Source: JBCCFW01 sp039029535 (lineage in GTDB: Bacteria > Acidobacteriota > JBCCFW01). From it: a stretch of DNA of 64,000 nucleotides. The number at the start of each line of letters is the position of its first letter. Position 1 is the first letter of the stretch. The stretch lies in NCBI GenBank assembly GCA_039029535.1, contig JBCCFW010000007.1, positions 38,690 to 102,689 of the forward strand, given 5' to 3'. This document shows, piece by piece, positions 34,582 through 42,761 of the stretch. A model generated the notes under the pieces. The model ran no database searches. It was not told the origin of the DNA and saw nothing but the letters and a program-made list of their open reading frames with translations. The position numbers and the translations under genes are program-made.

Positions 34582-35484
34582 GTGAACGCGATGCAGACCC
34601 CCCTCCACCCGCAGGTCGTCGGACTGACCTGCAAGCGGACCGACGCGCCCATCAGCGAGGTCGTGCGCGGGGTGGCCAGCGTGCTCACCGAGCACGGCTG
34701 CGATCTCCTGGTCGATCTCGAGGCCGCTCGTCACCTCGAGCGCTCGGACGGACAGCCGCGGCGGACCATGGTGGGGCAGGTCGATCTCGTCGTCTGCCTG
34801 GGCGGTGACGGCAACGTCCTCTCCATCGCGCGACGCTTCGCGCGGAGCGGCACGCCGATCATGGGCGTGAACATCGGCCGGCTGGGTTTCCTCGCCGAGG
34901 TCGAGCCCGGGGACTTCGCCGACTCCTTCGCGGCCTACCTGGCAGGGCAGCGCTCCATCGAGGAGCGGCTCATGCTCGCGACAGAGATCGCCGACCCGGC
35001 GCCCGAGATGATCACGGTGCCGGCGCTCAACGACGTGGTCGTCACCAAGGCGGCGCTGGCACGGATGCTCGAGCTCGAGCTGCGCATCGACGGGTCCTTC
35101 GTCACGCGCTATCGCTGCGACGGGCTCATCATCTCCACGCCCACCGGCTCGACCGCCTATTCGCTGGCGGCGGGCGGTCCGCTCATCGGGCCGGGGCTCC
35201 CGGCCATCATCATCACGCCCATCTGCCCGCACGCGCTGTCGCAGCGGCCCCTGGTGGTCCCGGCGGCGTCGGTCATCGAGCTCGAGCTCCTGGAGGGCAC
35301 CGACGTCTACCTTTCCATGGATGGGCAGCGTGGCTTCCCGCTGCCGGCTCGCACGCGGATGACGGTGACGGAGGCCGAGAAGCCGGCGCGTTTCGTCCGC
35401 GATCCGGCGCTGACGTACCATGAGCTCTGGCGGCAGAAGCTGGGCTGGGGTGGTCGCGACCCGAAGGCCATCCAGCCGAGCTGA
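34582..35484 (+). CDS. nadK: NAD kinase
   Basis: About 300 residues. It phosphorylates NAD to NADP. Family motifs are present: VCLGGDGNVLSIAR (GGDG near residue 73; the next residue is Asn where Thr or Ser is usual), GVNIGRLGFLAEV, LNDVVV, RYRCDGLIISTPTGSTAYSLAAGGP and ITPICPHALSQRPLV. The start is GTG 34582 or ATG 34591. There is no ribosome-binding site, but TAGCAT lies 6 bases before the GTG, suggesting a leaderless start. The ZorA-like gene begins 15 bases after the stop. Confidence 0.93.
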   Translation: MNAMQTPLHPQVVGLTCKRTDAPISEVVRGVASVLTEHGCDLLVDLEAARHLERSDGQPRRTMVGQVDLVVCLGGDGNVLSIARRFARSGTPIMGVNIGRLGFLAEVEPGDFADSFAAYLAGQRSIEERLMLATEIADPAPEMITVPALNDVVVTKAALARMLELELRIDGSFVTRYRCDGLIISTPTGSTAYSLAAGGPLIGPGLPAIIITPICPHALSQRPLVVPAASVIELELLEGTDVYLSMDGQRGFPLPARTRMTVTEAEKPARFVRDPALTYHELWRQKLGWGGRDPKAIQPS

Positions 35485-35499
35485 CCCGGGTCTTCATCG

Positions 35500-36843
35500 A
35501 TGTCCTCTGCTCACCTCGCGAGCTGGCTCGCCGTCGGCGTCGTCGCGCTCGCCTATCTCGTGCTTCGACGCGCTCGGGTGCGGCCGGCGCTGGCTGCCAA
35601 CCTGCTCACGTCGCTGGGCATCCTCGGCACCTTCGTCGGCGTGGCCTGGGCGCTGCTCGGGCTCGACCCGGAGAACGTTCACGACGGCTTGCCCGTCTTG
35701 CTGGCCGGCCTGCGCACGGCCTTCCTGAGCTCGGTGGCGGGACTCGCGCTGGCGGTCCTCGTCCGCGTGGAGGCTCTCTGGAAGGAGCGACACCGGCCGG
35801 CCGAGCCGTCGCTGTCGTCCTCGGTCACGCGTCTGTCGCAGGAGCTCGACGAGCAGGCGGCCGCCGCCCGACTCCAGCGCGAGAAGCAGGTGGAGCTGCT
35901 GCGCGCGCTGCGGGCCGGGCTGGCTCCCGAAGGCTCCACGCTCTCGCAGGAGCTGGCGTCGACTCAGGTCGAGGCCCTGCGCGGCACGATCTCCGACCTG
36001 GTCGAACGATTTCATCAGGGGCTCGACGAGCGCTTCGGCGTCGACCTGCGCCAGCTCGACGAGGCCGTGCGCGAGCTGGCGAGCTGGCAGCGCCGCGCCA
36101 CCGAGCAGCTCGATGCCCTCCGCGACTCGCGTGAAGACCTCGTCGCCAGCCTGCGGGCGAGTCGCGAGCAGCTCGAGGCGCTCACGCGGACGGCCGGCGA
36201 GCTCGGCGACGCGACGGGTCGCCTGTCGAGTCTCTCCGGCGAGCTGGGAGAGAAGGGGCAGCTACTGGAAGAAGGTCTCGCGCGCATCGCGACGCTGGGG
36301 CGCGAGGCTTCGGAGTCCTTGCCCGACCTGGAGCGGTCGCTCAGCGCCGTGACGACCGGTCTCGAGCGAGCGGCGAGCGAGGTCATGACCTCGCTGGAAG
36401 AGGGCTCGGGCGAGCTGCGGGGAGCCGTGCGTCAGTGCCTCGACGCCATGCGCGACTCGCTGGAGCTGGGCTCGAGCGAGCTGCGCAGCACCTTGCAGGC
36501 CGGACAGGTGGAGCTGCGTGAGTTCCTCGTCGCGATCAGCCAAGGGCTCAAGGAGTCGCTGGAAGGCGGTCACGCCGAGCTCGGGTCGCGCCTGTCGGAG
36601 TCGGCCACCGAGTTCCAGGGGCGGCTGCGTCAGCTTCACGGTGAGGTGTCGGAGCTGCTGGGTCAGCAGCTCGCCGAGCTGGCCACGCGAGTCGACGATC
36701 TCTCCACGCGCTTGCCGGAAGAGCGCGAGAGCTTGGCTGAGATCGCGAAAGCGCAGGCGGAGATCGCCGAAGAGCTCCGGCAGGTCGTGCGTCTGCTCGG
36801 CAAGACCGGTGACGACGCGCCGCCGCTACGTGGGATGCCGTGA
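35500..36843 (+). CDS. ZorA/MotA-like motor protein with long coiled-coil tail
   Basis: 447 residues. Three membrane segments (about 7-23, 33-54, 67-89) include LLTSLGILGTFVGVAWALLGL, the glycine-rich pore-helix pattern of ZorA and MotA/TolQ/ExbB channel subunits. Residues about 100-430 are a continuous amphipathic coiled coil (LSQELDEQAAAARLQREKQV ... LAEIAKAQAEIAEELRQVVR), like the cytoplasmic tail of ZorA. It should form a pentameric proton or sodium channel with the next protein. GTGA overlap joins it to the ZorB-like gene. No Zorya effector (ZorC, ZorD or ZorE) is nearby, so the motor may serve a different output. Confidence 0.72.
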   Translation: MSSAHLASWLAVGVVALAYLVLRRARVRPALAANLLTSLGILGTFVGVAWALLGLDPENVHDGLPVLLAGLRTAFLSSVAGLALAVLVRVEALWKERHRPAEPSLSSSVTRLSQELDEQAAAARLQREKQVELLRALRAGLAPEGSTLSQELASTQVEALRGTISDLVERFHQGLDERFGVDLRQLDEAVRELASWQRRATEQLDALRDSREDLVASLRASREQLEALTRTAGELGDATGRLSSLSGELGEKGQLLEEGLARIATLGREASESLPDLERSLSAVTTGLERAASEVMTSLEEGSGELRGAVRQCLDAMRDSLELGSSELRSTLQAGQVELREFLVAISQGLKESLEGGHAELGSRLSESATEFQGRLRQLHGEVSELLGQQLAELATRVDDLSTRLPEERESLAEIAKAQAEIAEELRQVVRLLGKTGDDAPPLRGMP

Positions 36844-37601
36844 GCGACGAGCCGGTCGGCGGCGCGTCGGGAGAAGAAGGCGGCGAGTGGCTCCCGGTCG
36901 CCGATCTCATGGCGGGGCTCATGCTCGTGTTCCTCGTGCTGGCGGTGAGCTTCATGCTCCGCGTCGAGCAGGAGAGCGAGGAGCTGGAGCAACGTCAGGA
37001 GGCGGTGGAGCGTCTGGCCGAGGCGCACTCGCTCGTGCGTCGTCGGATCCACGAGGAGCTGGTGGCCGAGTTCGCCACCGACCTGGACGACTGGCGGGCG
37101 GAGATCGATGCGGACGCGCTGTCGCTGCGCTTCTTCGAGCCGGACGTGCTCTTCGAGCGGGGCCAGGCCGAGCTGCGGCCTCGCTTCGTGGAGATTCTCG
37201 ACGACTTCTTCCCTCGTTACCTTCGCGTGCTGCGGTCGGAGAGTCTCCGGGACCACGTGCAGGAGGTGCGCATCGAAGGGCACACGTCGAGCTACTGGAA
37301 CCGCACGGCGACGCCGGAAGAGGCCTACGTCCACAACATGGAGCTGTCGCAGGACCGCACGCGGGCGGTGCTGTCGCATCTCATGGGGCTCGTCGGTCCT
37401 GAAGCACAGGGCTGGTTGCAGACTCGGTTGACGGCCAACGGCTTGTCGTCGAGCAAGCCGGTGCTGGATGATGAGGGCCGCGAGGACCCGCTGCGGTCGC
37501 GACGGGTCGAGTTCCGATTGCGGACGGACGCCGAGACGCAAATCGCCCGGATCTTGAGCGAGCTCGGACGGAGGGAGAGTGATGGCATGGCTCGGGAGTG
37601 A
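36840..37601 (+). CDS. ZorB/MotB-like stator protein with OmpA domain
   Basis: 253 residues from GTG 36840. One membrane helix, VADLMAGLMLVFLVLAVSFML (about 20-40), carries the essential Asp22 expected to conduct ions. A short coiled linker is followed by an OmpA/MotB peptidoglycan-binding domain (about 95-240) with VLFERGQAELRP, IEGHTSSYWN and LSQDRTRAVLSHL. DLM-G-LM followed by a hydrophobic run is more like ZorB than flagellar MotB. It partners with the preceding ZorA-like protein. The next gene starts inside its last 20 bases. Confidence 0.75.
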   Translation: MSDEPVGGASGEEGGEWLPVADLMAGLMLVFLVLAVSFMLRVEQESEELEQRQEAVERLAEAHSLVRRRIHEELVAEFATDLDDWRAEIDADALSLRFFEPDVLFERGQAELRPRFVEILDDFFPRYLRVLRSESLRDHVQEVRIEGHTSSYWNRTATPEEAYVHNMELSQDRTRAVLSHLMGLVGPEAQGWLQTRLTANGLSSSKPVLDDEGREDPLRSRRVEFRLRTDAETQIARILSELGRRESDGMARE

Positions 37602-38067
37602 AGGGAAGCGAAGGCTGCTCTGTGGGTTGCTGCTGTTGCCGGGGCTGTTGGCCCTCGGCGAGGTGGGGTGGCGGCTTCATCAGCATCGAGCGACGGCTGG
37701 ACTGAGAGCCGAGATCGCGGAGCTGGAGCGGCGCAAGGCCGAGCTGAAGCCGATCTTCGATCAGCGGGATGCTCTGTTCACGAGAGAGCGGCAGCTCCAG
37801 CGCGGCATCGACGTCATCTCCTACTGGAAGAGGCGGGTCGACATCCAGCTCGTCGTTCAGGCGCTCGACGAGAGCGTCGGCGATGACGATGCGATCGAGC
37901 ATCTCCTGCTCACGCAGGACGCCGTGCGATTGACTCCGGCTGACCCCTCACAGCTCGAGCCTCTCGCAGCGAAGCTCGGCGCCGACGAGCGCTTCACCAA
38001 CGTCGAGGTCCAGGACGGGACCGTCCTCTCAGGCCACGCTTGGCTCGACTGGGAGCAGGTCCGATGA
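37582..38067 (+). CDS. PilN-like membrane-anchored protein
   Basis: About 161 residues (ATG 37582, after GAGGGAG; GTG 37579 is an alternative). A basic N-terminus precedes one membrane helix (LLCGLLLLPGLLALGEVGW, about 11-29). A coiled coil follows (about 40-75, LRAEIAELERRKAELKPIF). The C-terminal domain (about 85-161) has the PilN/GspL rhythm: DESVGDDDAIEHLLLTQDAV, then LAAKLGADERFTNVEV. PilN normally links PilM and PilO in type IV pilus machines. No other pilus gene is nearby, so it may be an accessory of the adjacent motor pair. Homology is inferred from architecture. Confidence 0.55.
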   Translation: MAWLGSEGKRRLLCGLLLLPGLLALGEVGWRLHQHRATAGLRAEIAELERRKAELKPIFDQRDALFTRERQLQRGIDVISYWKRRVDIQLVVQALDESVGDDDAIEHLLLTQDAVRLTPADPSQLEPLAAKLGADERFTNVEVQDGTVLSGHAWLDWEQVR

Positions 38068-38591
38068 CCCGCGACATCCTGCCGCGAGCCTGCGCCGTGG
38101 TGTCCATCGTGACGGTGGCTGTGGTCGTTCTCGCTCACGACCACGGCCTGCTCGTGGATCCGTCTTCTCCCGGAGGCCTGGAGCGCCTTCGTGACGCTCT
38201 TCTGAGCGAGGTCGAGGAGGCCGAGAATCTCGCCGCCAAGGAGACCGAGCTCGCACGCCGCATCGAGACGCTCGACGCGCAGCTCGCAGAGCTCGACACG
38301 ATCCGGCCGCCGGGGCTCGACGAGGTGTTGGAGCGAACCCGGCAGCAGCTCGCACGCATCGAGACCCTCGAGCTTCGTGAGCTCACGGTGCTTCGCGACG
38401 CCGAGCCCCACGCCTTCGGCACGGTCGACCTGCGCTTGGTCTGGACCGCGACTGATGGAGACTGGGCCGCCATCCTGAAAGAGATGGCCCAGCTCTCCCT
38501 CCTGCTCGTCCCTCAGCGTGTCGACGTCGTCGGGCCTCAGTCCGAGCAGGCGGTGATCACGTCCCTGGCGAAGGTTCCCGTTCGCTGGTGA
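38064..38591 (+). CDS. PilO-like membrane-anchored protein
   Basis: 175 residues from ATG 38064, overlapping the PilN-like stop by four bases. One N-terminal membrane helix (about 8-25, RACAVVSIVTVAVVVLAH) is followed by a coiled coil (about 40-105, EVEEAENLAAKETELARRIE) and a C-terminal domain reading FGTVDLRLVWTATDGDWAAI and LLLVPQRVDV, which follows the PilO pattern of strand, helix, strand. PilN and PilO form heterodimers in pilus systems. It is the last gene of this operon and converges with the membrane propeller gene, overlapping it by 35 bases. Confidence 0.55.
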   Translation: MTRDILPRACAVVSIVTVAVVVLAHDHGLLVDPSSPGGLERLRDALLSEVEEAENLAAKETELARRIETLDAQLAELDTIRPPGLDEVLERTRQQLARIETLELRELTVLRDAEPHAFGTVDLRLVWTATDGDWAAILKEMAQLSLLLVPQRVDVVGPQSEQAVITSLAKVPVRW

Positions 38592-40434
38592 CGGGCCCGA
38601 GACCGAGCGCGAGCGGGAGGAGCCCGGCAGCGAGGAGCAGGAGCAGGGCGGACTCGGGAGCGGGTGCTCGGCTCTCGCTCAGCCGCCAGGCGGCCAGCAA
38701 GCGGCTCCGCGAGTCGTGGGCCACCAGGAGCGTCCCTTCGCGATCGACCAGGAGTCGGTTGGCCTTGAAGGACTCCCGAGCGGCGAGAAGCTCCGTGCGT
38801 GTTCCGAGTTGATGCAGGTGCACCTGCTCTCCTGCGGTGAGCACGGACTGACCATCGGGGAGAGGCCGCAAGACGTCGGGCGAGGAGCGTGGCTTCCATC
38901 GCATTTCTTCGCCCGTGACGAGGTCGCGGGTCAGGAGCGTCTTGGACAGCAGCACGTGGAGCCAGCGTCCATCGGGCGACACGGTCGCTGCCCGGACAGG
39001 CGCGTCGTCAGCATCGATCTCGAGCTGGTGGAGTGACTCACCGGTCGTCGACCAGAGCGTGACCTTGCGTCCATGAGCTTCCGGCCAGGCCTCGCGTGCC
39101 GTCGGCTCGACCGTCAGCACGGCGCCTTCGTCGGTCACGCTGGGACGGATGCGTGGGTGGCAGGGGAGGGCAGGAGCGAGCACGTCACCCGTCGTGACGT
39201 CGACGACGGAGCAGCTCGCGGCCTGGCCGTCGACGAGCACGGCGAAGCGATCGTCGGGAGAGAACACGGCGTCGGCCCAGCGTGCCTGACGAACGTGAGG
39301 TGGGTGCTGGGGCCGAGGGCGGAGGAGGCGTTGGACGAAGGCATTGCGCCCGCTCTCCAGGCTCGGGGGCGTGGTCGCGTCCCACTCGTGGACCAGCAAG
39401 CCCTCGGACGTCCGAAGCTCTGCCGGTCCGTCCAGCGGAAGGGTCAGGACCCAGGCGCCATCGTTCGAGGCACGGGCACGACGGTACGGCACGGCCCTGC
39501 CGAGCGCGGAGGGGGGATCCTCACCCAGGGCATCCCAGGCGATGACTTGGTCCTGCGTGCCGACGCTGAGCAGTCGTGTCGTGTCGAGGAACTCGAGCGC
39601 GAGGACTTCGGGGGCGTGATGGGCCAACTCGCGATAGCCGGCGTCGATGCGGGAGGTGTCCACGACGTCGATGCGTCCCTGCCCGCGGCTGAAGGCGAGC
39701 CGGCGGCCGTCCGGGGAGAGAGTCGCCGCTGTCATGGTGAGCTTGGCGGCTTGTCCTCCTTCGTCGTTCATTGCCAGCGAGGTCATCGTCATGCGGGGGC
39801 GCATCAGGGGCCACGCGGCGAGGAGAACGCAGAGCACCGGAAGCCAGACCGTCGCCATCCGATGCGGGCGCCAGTCGAGCAGGTATCCGAGCCAGAACAG
39901 GGGGAGGCAGGCGAGAAGGCCGGCCCACGCCAGTCCCAGCACGAGCGCGGGAGGGGGCGCCGTGGACTGGAGGTGCAACGCTGCGTCGAGGGCACCGGTC
40001 GTGGCTGCGCCGAAGATGACGAAGACGAAGGAGAGCAGGAGGCCGAGCCCCAGGCGGACGACAGGGCTCGTTGGGCGGCGAAGCGTGCCGAGCGCGCAGG
40101 CCAGCACGAGGCCGGCCCCGAGACCGTAGACGAGGAGCATGAGGTCTTGGCGGCCGAGCGTGGTCGGTGTCACCACGCAACGGGAGAGGTACCAGGCGCT
40201 GAGGGAGAGCCACGCGACCACTGGCACGCTGAGGCGATCGCGCCGACTCCAGACCGCGACGAGCACGAGCCAGGGCAGCGACCACGTGAGCGCGGCCAGC
40301 GTGATGCGGACGGCGGGCTGGCCGAGGTGATCGAGGGGCCGGGGCCACCAGAACACCAAGGCGAGAATCAGCAGGCCAGCGTTGCCGGCCAGCGCCGTGA
40401 CCTTTCCGGTGGCACGCTCCTCCCTCGTCTCCAT
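38557..40434 (-). CDS. Polytopic membrane protein with WD40-like propeller
   Basis: 625 residues. The first 215 are hydrophobic with about six or seven membrane helices (GNAGLLILALVFWW, LVYGLGAGLVLACALG, LGLLLSFVFVIFGA, LLACLPLFWLGYLL, LPVLCVLLAAWPLM). Residues about 225-590 contain propeller-like repeats with spaced [LF]SPDGR turns (LSPDGRRLAFSRGQGRIDVVD, FSPDDRFAVLVDGQ, VSPDGRWLHVLLS). A last hydrophobic stretch (LLLLLAAGLLPLALGLG) is near the C-terminus. No enzyme motif is seen. It converges on the PilO-like gene, so it is probably transcribed separately from the ZorAB-like operon. Confidence 0.75.
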   Translation of the reverse strand: METREERATGKVTALAGNAGLLILALVFWWPRPLDHLGQPAVRITLAALTWSLPWLVLVAVWSRRDRLSVPVVAWLSLSAWYLSRCVVTPTTLGRQDLMLLVYGLGAGLVLACALGTLRRPTSPVVRLGLGLLLSFVFVIFGAATTGALDAALHLQSTAPPPALVLGLAWAGLLACLPLFWLGYLLDWRPHRMATVWLPVLCVLLAAWPLMRPRMTMTSLAMNDEGGQAAKLTMTAATLSPDGRRLAFSRGQGRIDVVDTSRIDAGYRELAHHAPEVLALEFLDTTRLLSVGTQDQVIAWDALGEDPPSALGRAVPYRRARASNDGAWVLTLPLDGPAELRTSEGLLVHEWDATTPPSLESGRNAFVQRLLRPRPQHPPHVRQARWADAVFSPDDRFAVLVDGQAASCSVVDVTTGDVLAPALPCHPRIRPSVTDEGAVLTVEPTAREAWPEAHGRKVTLWSTTGESLHQLEIDADDAPVRAATVSPDGRWLHVLLSKTLLTRDLVTGEEMRWKPRSSPDVLRPLPDGQSVLTAGEQVHLHQLGTRTELLAARESFKANRLLVDREGTLLVAHDSRSRLLAAWRLSESRAPAPESALLLLLAAGLLPLALGLGPVTSEREPSPGT

Positions 40435-40491
40435 CCCCGGAGCATCTCACCCCGAGGGTCTTCCCGGAAGCCCGGTCTCAGGCCCTCGGTG

Positions 40492-40839
40492 TCAGACCGT
40501 CTCGAGCACCACCGGGCCCTTCGACCGCGCCCGACAGCACAGCCGGACCGGACCGGTCAGCTCGTAGCGGGCGAGCGAGCTGGCCTCCAGCTCGTCGGGT
40601 GGCTCCATCCGCTCCGCCCCCTCGACGACCGCGTGCGCGCAGGCGCCGCAGGCTCCCACCCGACAGCCGTGCTCCATGTCCACGCCACCGTCGAGAGCAC
40701 TGTCGAGCAGGCTCTGGCCCGGGATGACCTCGAAGGTCGCTTCTGTCCCGTCCCGCTGGAGCAGGCGGGCGGTCGCGGTCTCGGGTCGTTCCGGGACGGC
40801 CAGGACGGGGGGCTCCGGAAGGAGGGCTGACTCGCTCAT
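40492..40839 (-). CDS. 2Fe-2S plant-type ferredoxin
   Basis: 115 residues. The cluster-binding motif CRVGACGAC (Cys at C-x4-C-x2-C, about 59-67) with a fourth cysteine in VRLCCRARSK (about 100) is the plant-type ferredoxin pattern. A 25-residue Pro-rich N-terminal extension precedes the fold. It would carry single electrons for an unidentified oxidoreductase. It is divergent from the MBL gene and has no reductase beside it. Confidence 0.88.
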   Translation of the reverse strand: MSESALLPEPPVLAVPERPETATARLLQRDGTEATFEVIPGQSLLDSALDGGVDMEHGCRVGACGACAHAVVEGAERMEPPDELEASSLARYELTGPVRLCCRARSKGPVVLETV

Positions 40840-40996
40840 GGGGCCTCGCTGGTAGGGGAAAGGGCGCTCACGCCCATGCTTCCATCAGCATCGGCCACCC
40901 CCGGGGGGACTTGAGCACTCCCTACGGCGTGCGATTTCAGGCACGCGGAGCCTGCGAGTTCCGGTAACCTGGGCGCTTCTCCAAAGGGGACAGTCG

Positions 40997-41815
40997 GTGT
41001 TCCGGATCGAGGTCCTGGGCAGTGGAAGCAAGGGCAACTGCACCTTCCTGCAGCTCGGCTCCACGCGCCTTCTGATCGACGCGGGGCTCTCCCGGAAGCA
41101 GACCAAGCAGCGGCTCGAGCTCCTCGGTGAGAACCCCGATCGCATCGATGCCGTCCTGCTCACCCACGTCCACGGCGATCACGTCCGCGGCGTGCCGGTG
41201 CTGGTCCGACGTCACCGCATTCCGGTGGCCTGTCACCCCTGGCTCCAGCCGGTGCTCGGCTTCAAGGAGGACGACGATCCCGAGTTCATCGACCTCCTCC
41301 CCGGCCGCGCCCTCACCATCGGTGACGTCGTCGTGCACCCCTTCCGCGTGCCGCACGATGCCGAGCCCACCATGGGCTTCCGGCTCGAGGCGCCCGGTTT
41401 CACCTGTGGCTACGCCACCGACCTCGGGCACGTGAACGACCTCGTCGTCGAGCGGCTCTCCGGGCTCGACGCTCTCGTCATCGAGAGCAATCACGACCTC
41501 GACATGCTGCGCGACGGGGACTATCCCTGGTCGCTCAAGCAGAGGGTGGGGGGCCGTCACGGCCACCTGTCCAACGACTCCTGCGCGATGCTCGTCGAGG
41601 CCGTCCTCTGGGACGGCCTGCGGTCGATCGCTCTCGCGCACCTGTCCGAGCAGAACAACGACCCGGCCCTCGCTCGGGCCGCCACCGCCGCCGTCCTCCG
41701 TCGCCGTCGTCGAGAAGACATCCGACTCACGGTCGCCGGCCAGGACCAGATCGAAACCGCCCATCCCGCCAGTCAGACGTCGGCGCCCGCGTCGACCGAG
41801 GAGATCCTCCGATGA
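40997..41815 (+). CDS. YycJ/WalJ-like metallo-beta-lactamase-fold hydrolase
   Basis: 272 residues from GTG 40997, preceded by AAAGGGG. The zinc-binding motif is LTHVHGDHVRGVPVL (HxHxDH, about 55-60), with further His/Asp ligands in YATDLGHVND and LSEQNNDP. MFRIEVLGSGSKGNCTFLQL at the start is typical of the YycJ/WalJ branch, exonuclease-like enzymes of DNA repair and cell-wall homeostasis. The stop overlaps purS (ATGA), so it is part of the purine operon. Confidence 0.88.
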   Translation: MFRIEVLGSGSKGNCTFLQLGSTRLLIDAGLSRKQTKQRLELLGENPDRIDAVLLTHVHGDHVRGVPVLVRRHRIPVACHPWLQPVLGFKEDDDPEFIDLLPGRALTIGDVVVHPFRVPHDAEPTMGFRLEAPGFTCGYATDLGHVNDLVVERLSGLDALVIESNHDLDMLRDGDYPWSLKQRVGGRHGHLSNDSCAMLVEAVLWDGLRSIALAHLSEQNNDPALARAATAAVLRRRRREDIRLTVAGQDQIETAHPASQTSAPASTEEILR

Positions 41816-42060
41816 GAGTGGAAGTCCACGTCACCCTCAAGCCCGCCGTCCTCGACGTTCAGGGCAAGGCCGTCCAGGGGGCCCTGCACTCACTCGGCCA
41901 CGACGCGGTCACGGGGCTGCGTCAGGGCAAGTACTTCACCTTCGATCTCGGCTCGACCGATCGCGCCGGCGCCGAGGCCGCGGTCAAGGACATGTGCGAG
42001 AAGCTCCTGTCCAACCCGGTCATCGAGGACTTCACCTACGAGCTCCAGGAGAGCGCGTGA
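41812..42060 (+). CDS. purS: Phosphoribosylformylglycinamidine synthase subunit PurS
   Basis: 82 residues, MRVEVHVTLKPAVLDVQGKA..., the small structural subunit of the PurLQS complex. It carries GLRQGKYFTFDL, then LLSNPVIEDFTYEL at the end. It overlaps both neighbours: four bases with the MBL gene and one base with purQ. Confidence 0.95.
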   Translation: MRVEVHVTLKPAVLDVQGKAVQGALHSLGHDAVTGLRQGKYFTFDLGSTDRAGAEAAVKDMCEKLLSNPVIEDFTYELQESA

Positions 42061-42761
42061 TGAAGGCCGCCGTCATCGTCTTCCCGGGCAGCAACTGCGA
42101 CCACGACGCAGTGCATGCCCTCCGGGAGATCTTCTCGGTCGAGACCCACGAGGTCTGGCACGGCGACACGAGCCTGCCCTCGGACACCGAGCTGGTCGTC
42201 CTCCCCGGCGGCTTCAGCTACGGCGACTACCTCCGCTCCGGTGCCATCGCTCGCTTCTCGCCGATCATGGACGCGGTCCAGGCTCACGCGAAGGCCGGCC
42301 GACCGACCCTCGGCATCTGCAACGGGTTCCAGGTCCTGGTCGAGTCGCACCTCCTCCCCGGCGCCTTGCTCCCCAACCGCGGGCTCAAGTTCTGCTGTCG
42401 GGTCATCCACCTCAAGGTCGACGGCAAGGGCAGCCCCTTCACCGCCGACATCGGTGAGGACGAGGTCATGACCATGCCCGTCGCCCACCACGAGGGGCGC
42501 TACCACGCCGACGAGGACACCCTCGATCGGCTGGAAGGGGAGGGGCTCGTCGCCTTCCGCTACTGCGGTCCCGACGGCAGCCGTGGCGAGGCCCACAACC
42601 CCAATGGCTCGCTGCGGGACATCGCCGGTCTCATGAACCCCGGCGGCAACGTGCTCGGTCTCATGCCCCACCCGGAGCGGGCGGTGGAGACGGTGCTCGG
42701 CAGCGCCGACGGACGTCGCATCTTCGAGTCGCTGCTGGCAGCCGGTCGGAGGGCGGCATGA
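42060..42761 (+). CDS. purQ: Phosphoribosylformylglycinamidine synthase subunit PurQ
   Basis: 233 residues. The glutaminase subunit that supplies ammonia for FGAM synthesis. MKAAVIVFPGSNCDHDAVHA, LPGGFSYGDYLRSGAIARFS, nucleophile Cys in LGICNGFQVL (about 87) and the C-terminal LMPHPERAVE His/Glu pair are all present. The start at 42060 is set by homology; an in-frame GTG directly before it exists. The stop overlaps purL (ATGA). Confidence 0.96.
   Translation: MKAAVIVFPGSNCDHDAVHALREIFSVETHEVWHGDTSLPSDTELVVLPGGFSYGDYLRSGAIARFSPIMDAVQAHAKAGRPTLGICNGFQVLVESHLLPGALLPNRGLKFCCRVIHLKVDGKGSPFTADIGEDEVMTMPVAHHEGRYHADEDTLDRLEGEGLVAFRYCGPDGSRGEAHNPNGSLRDIAGLMNPGGNVLGLMPHPERAVETVLGSADGRRIFESLLAAGRRAA

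Noticed and set aside
35500..38591. A complete Zorya anti-phage system
   Set aside because: ZorA- and ZorB-like proteins are present, but no ZorC, ZorD helicase or ZorE nuclease is found; the downstream genes look like PilN/PilO.
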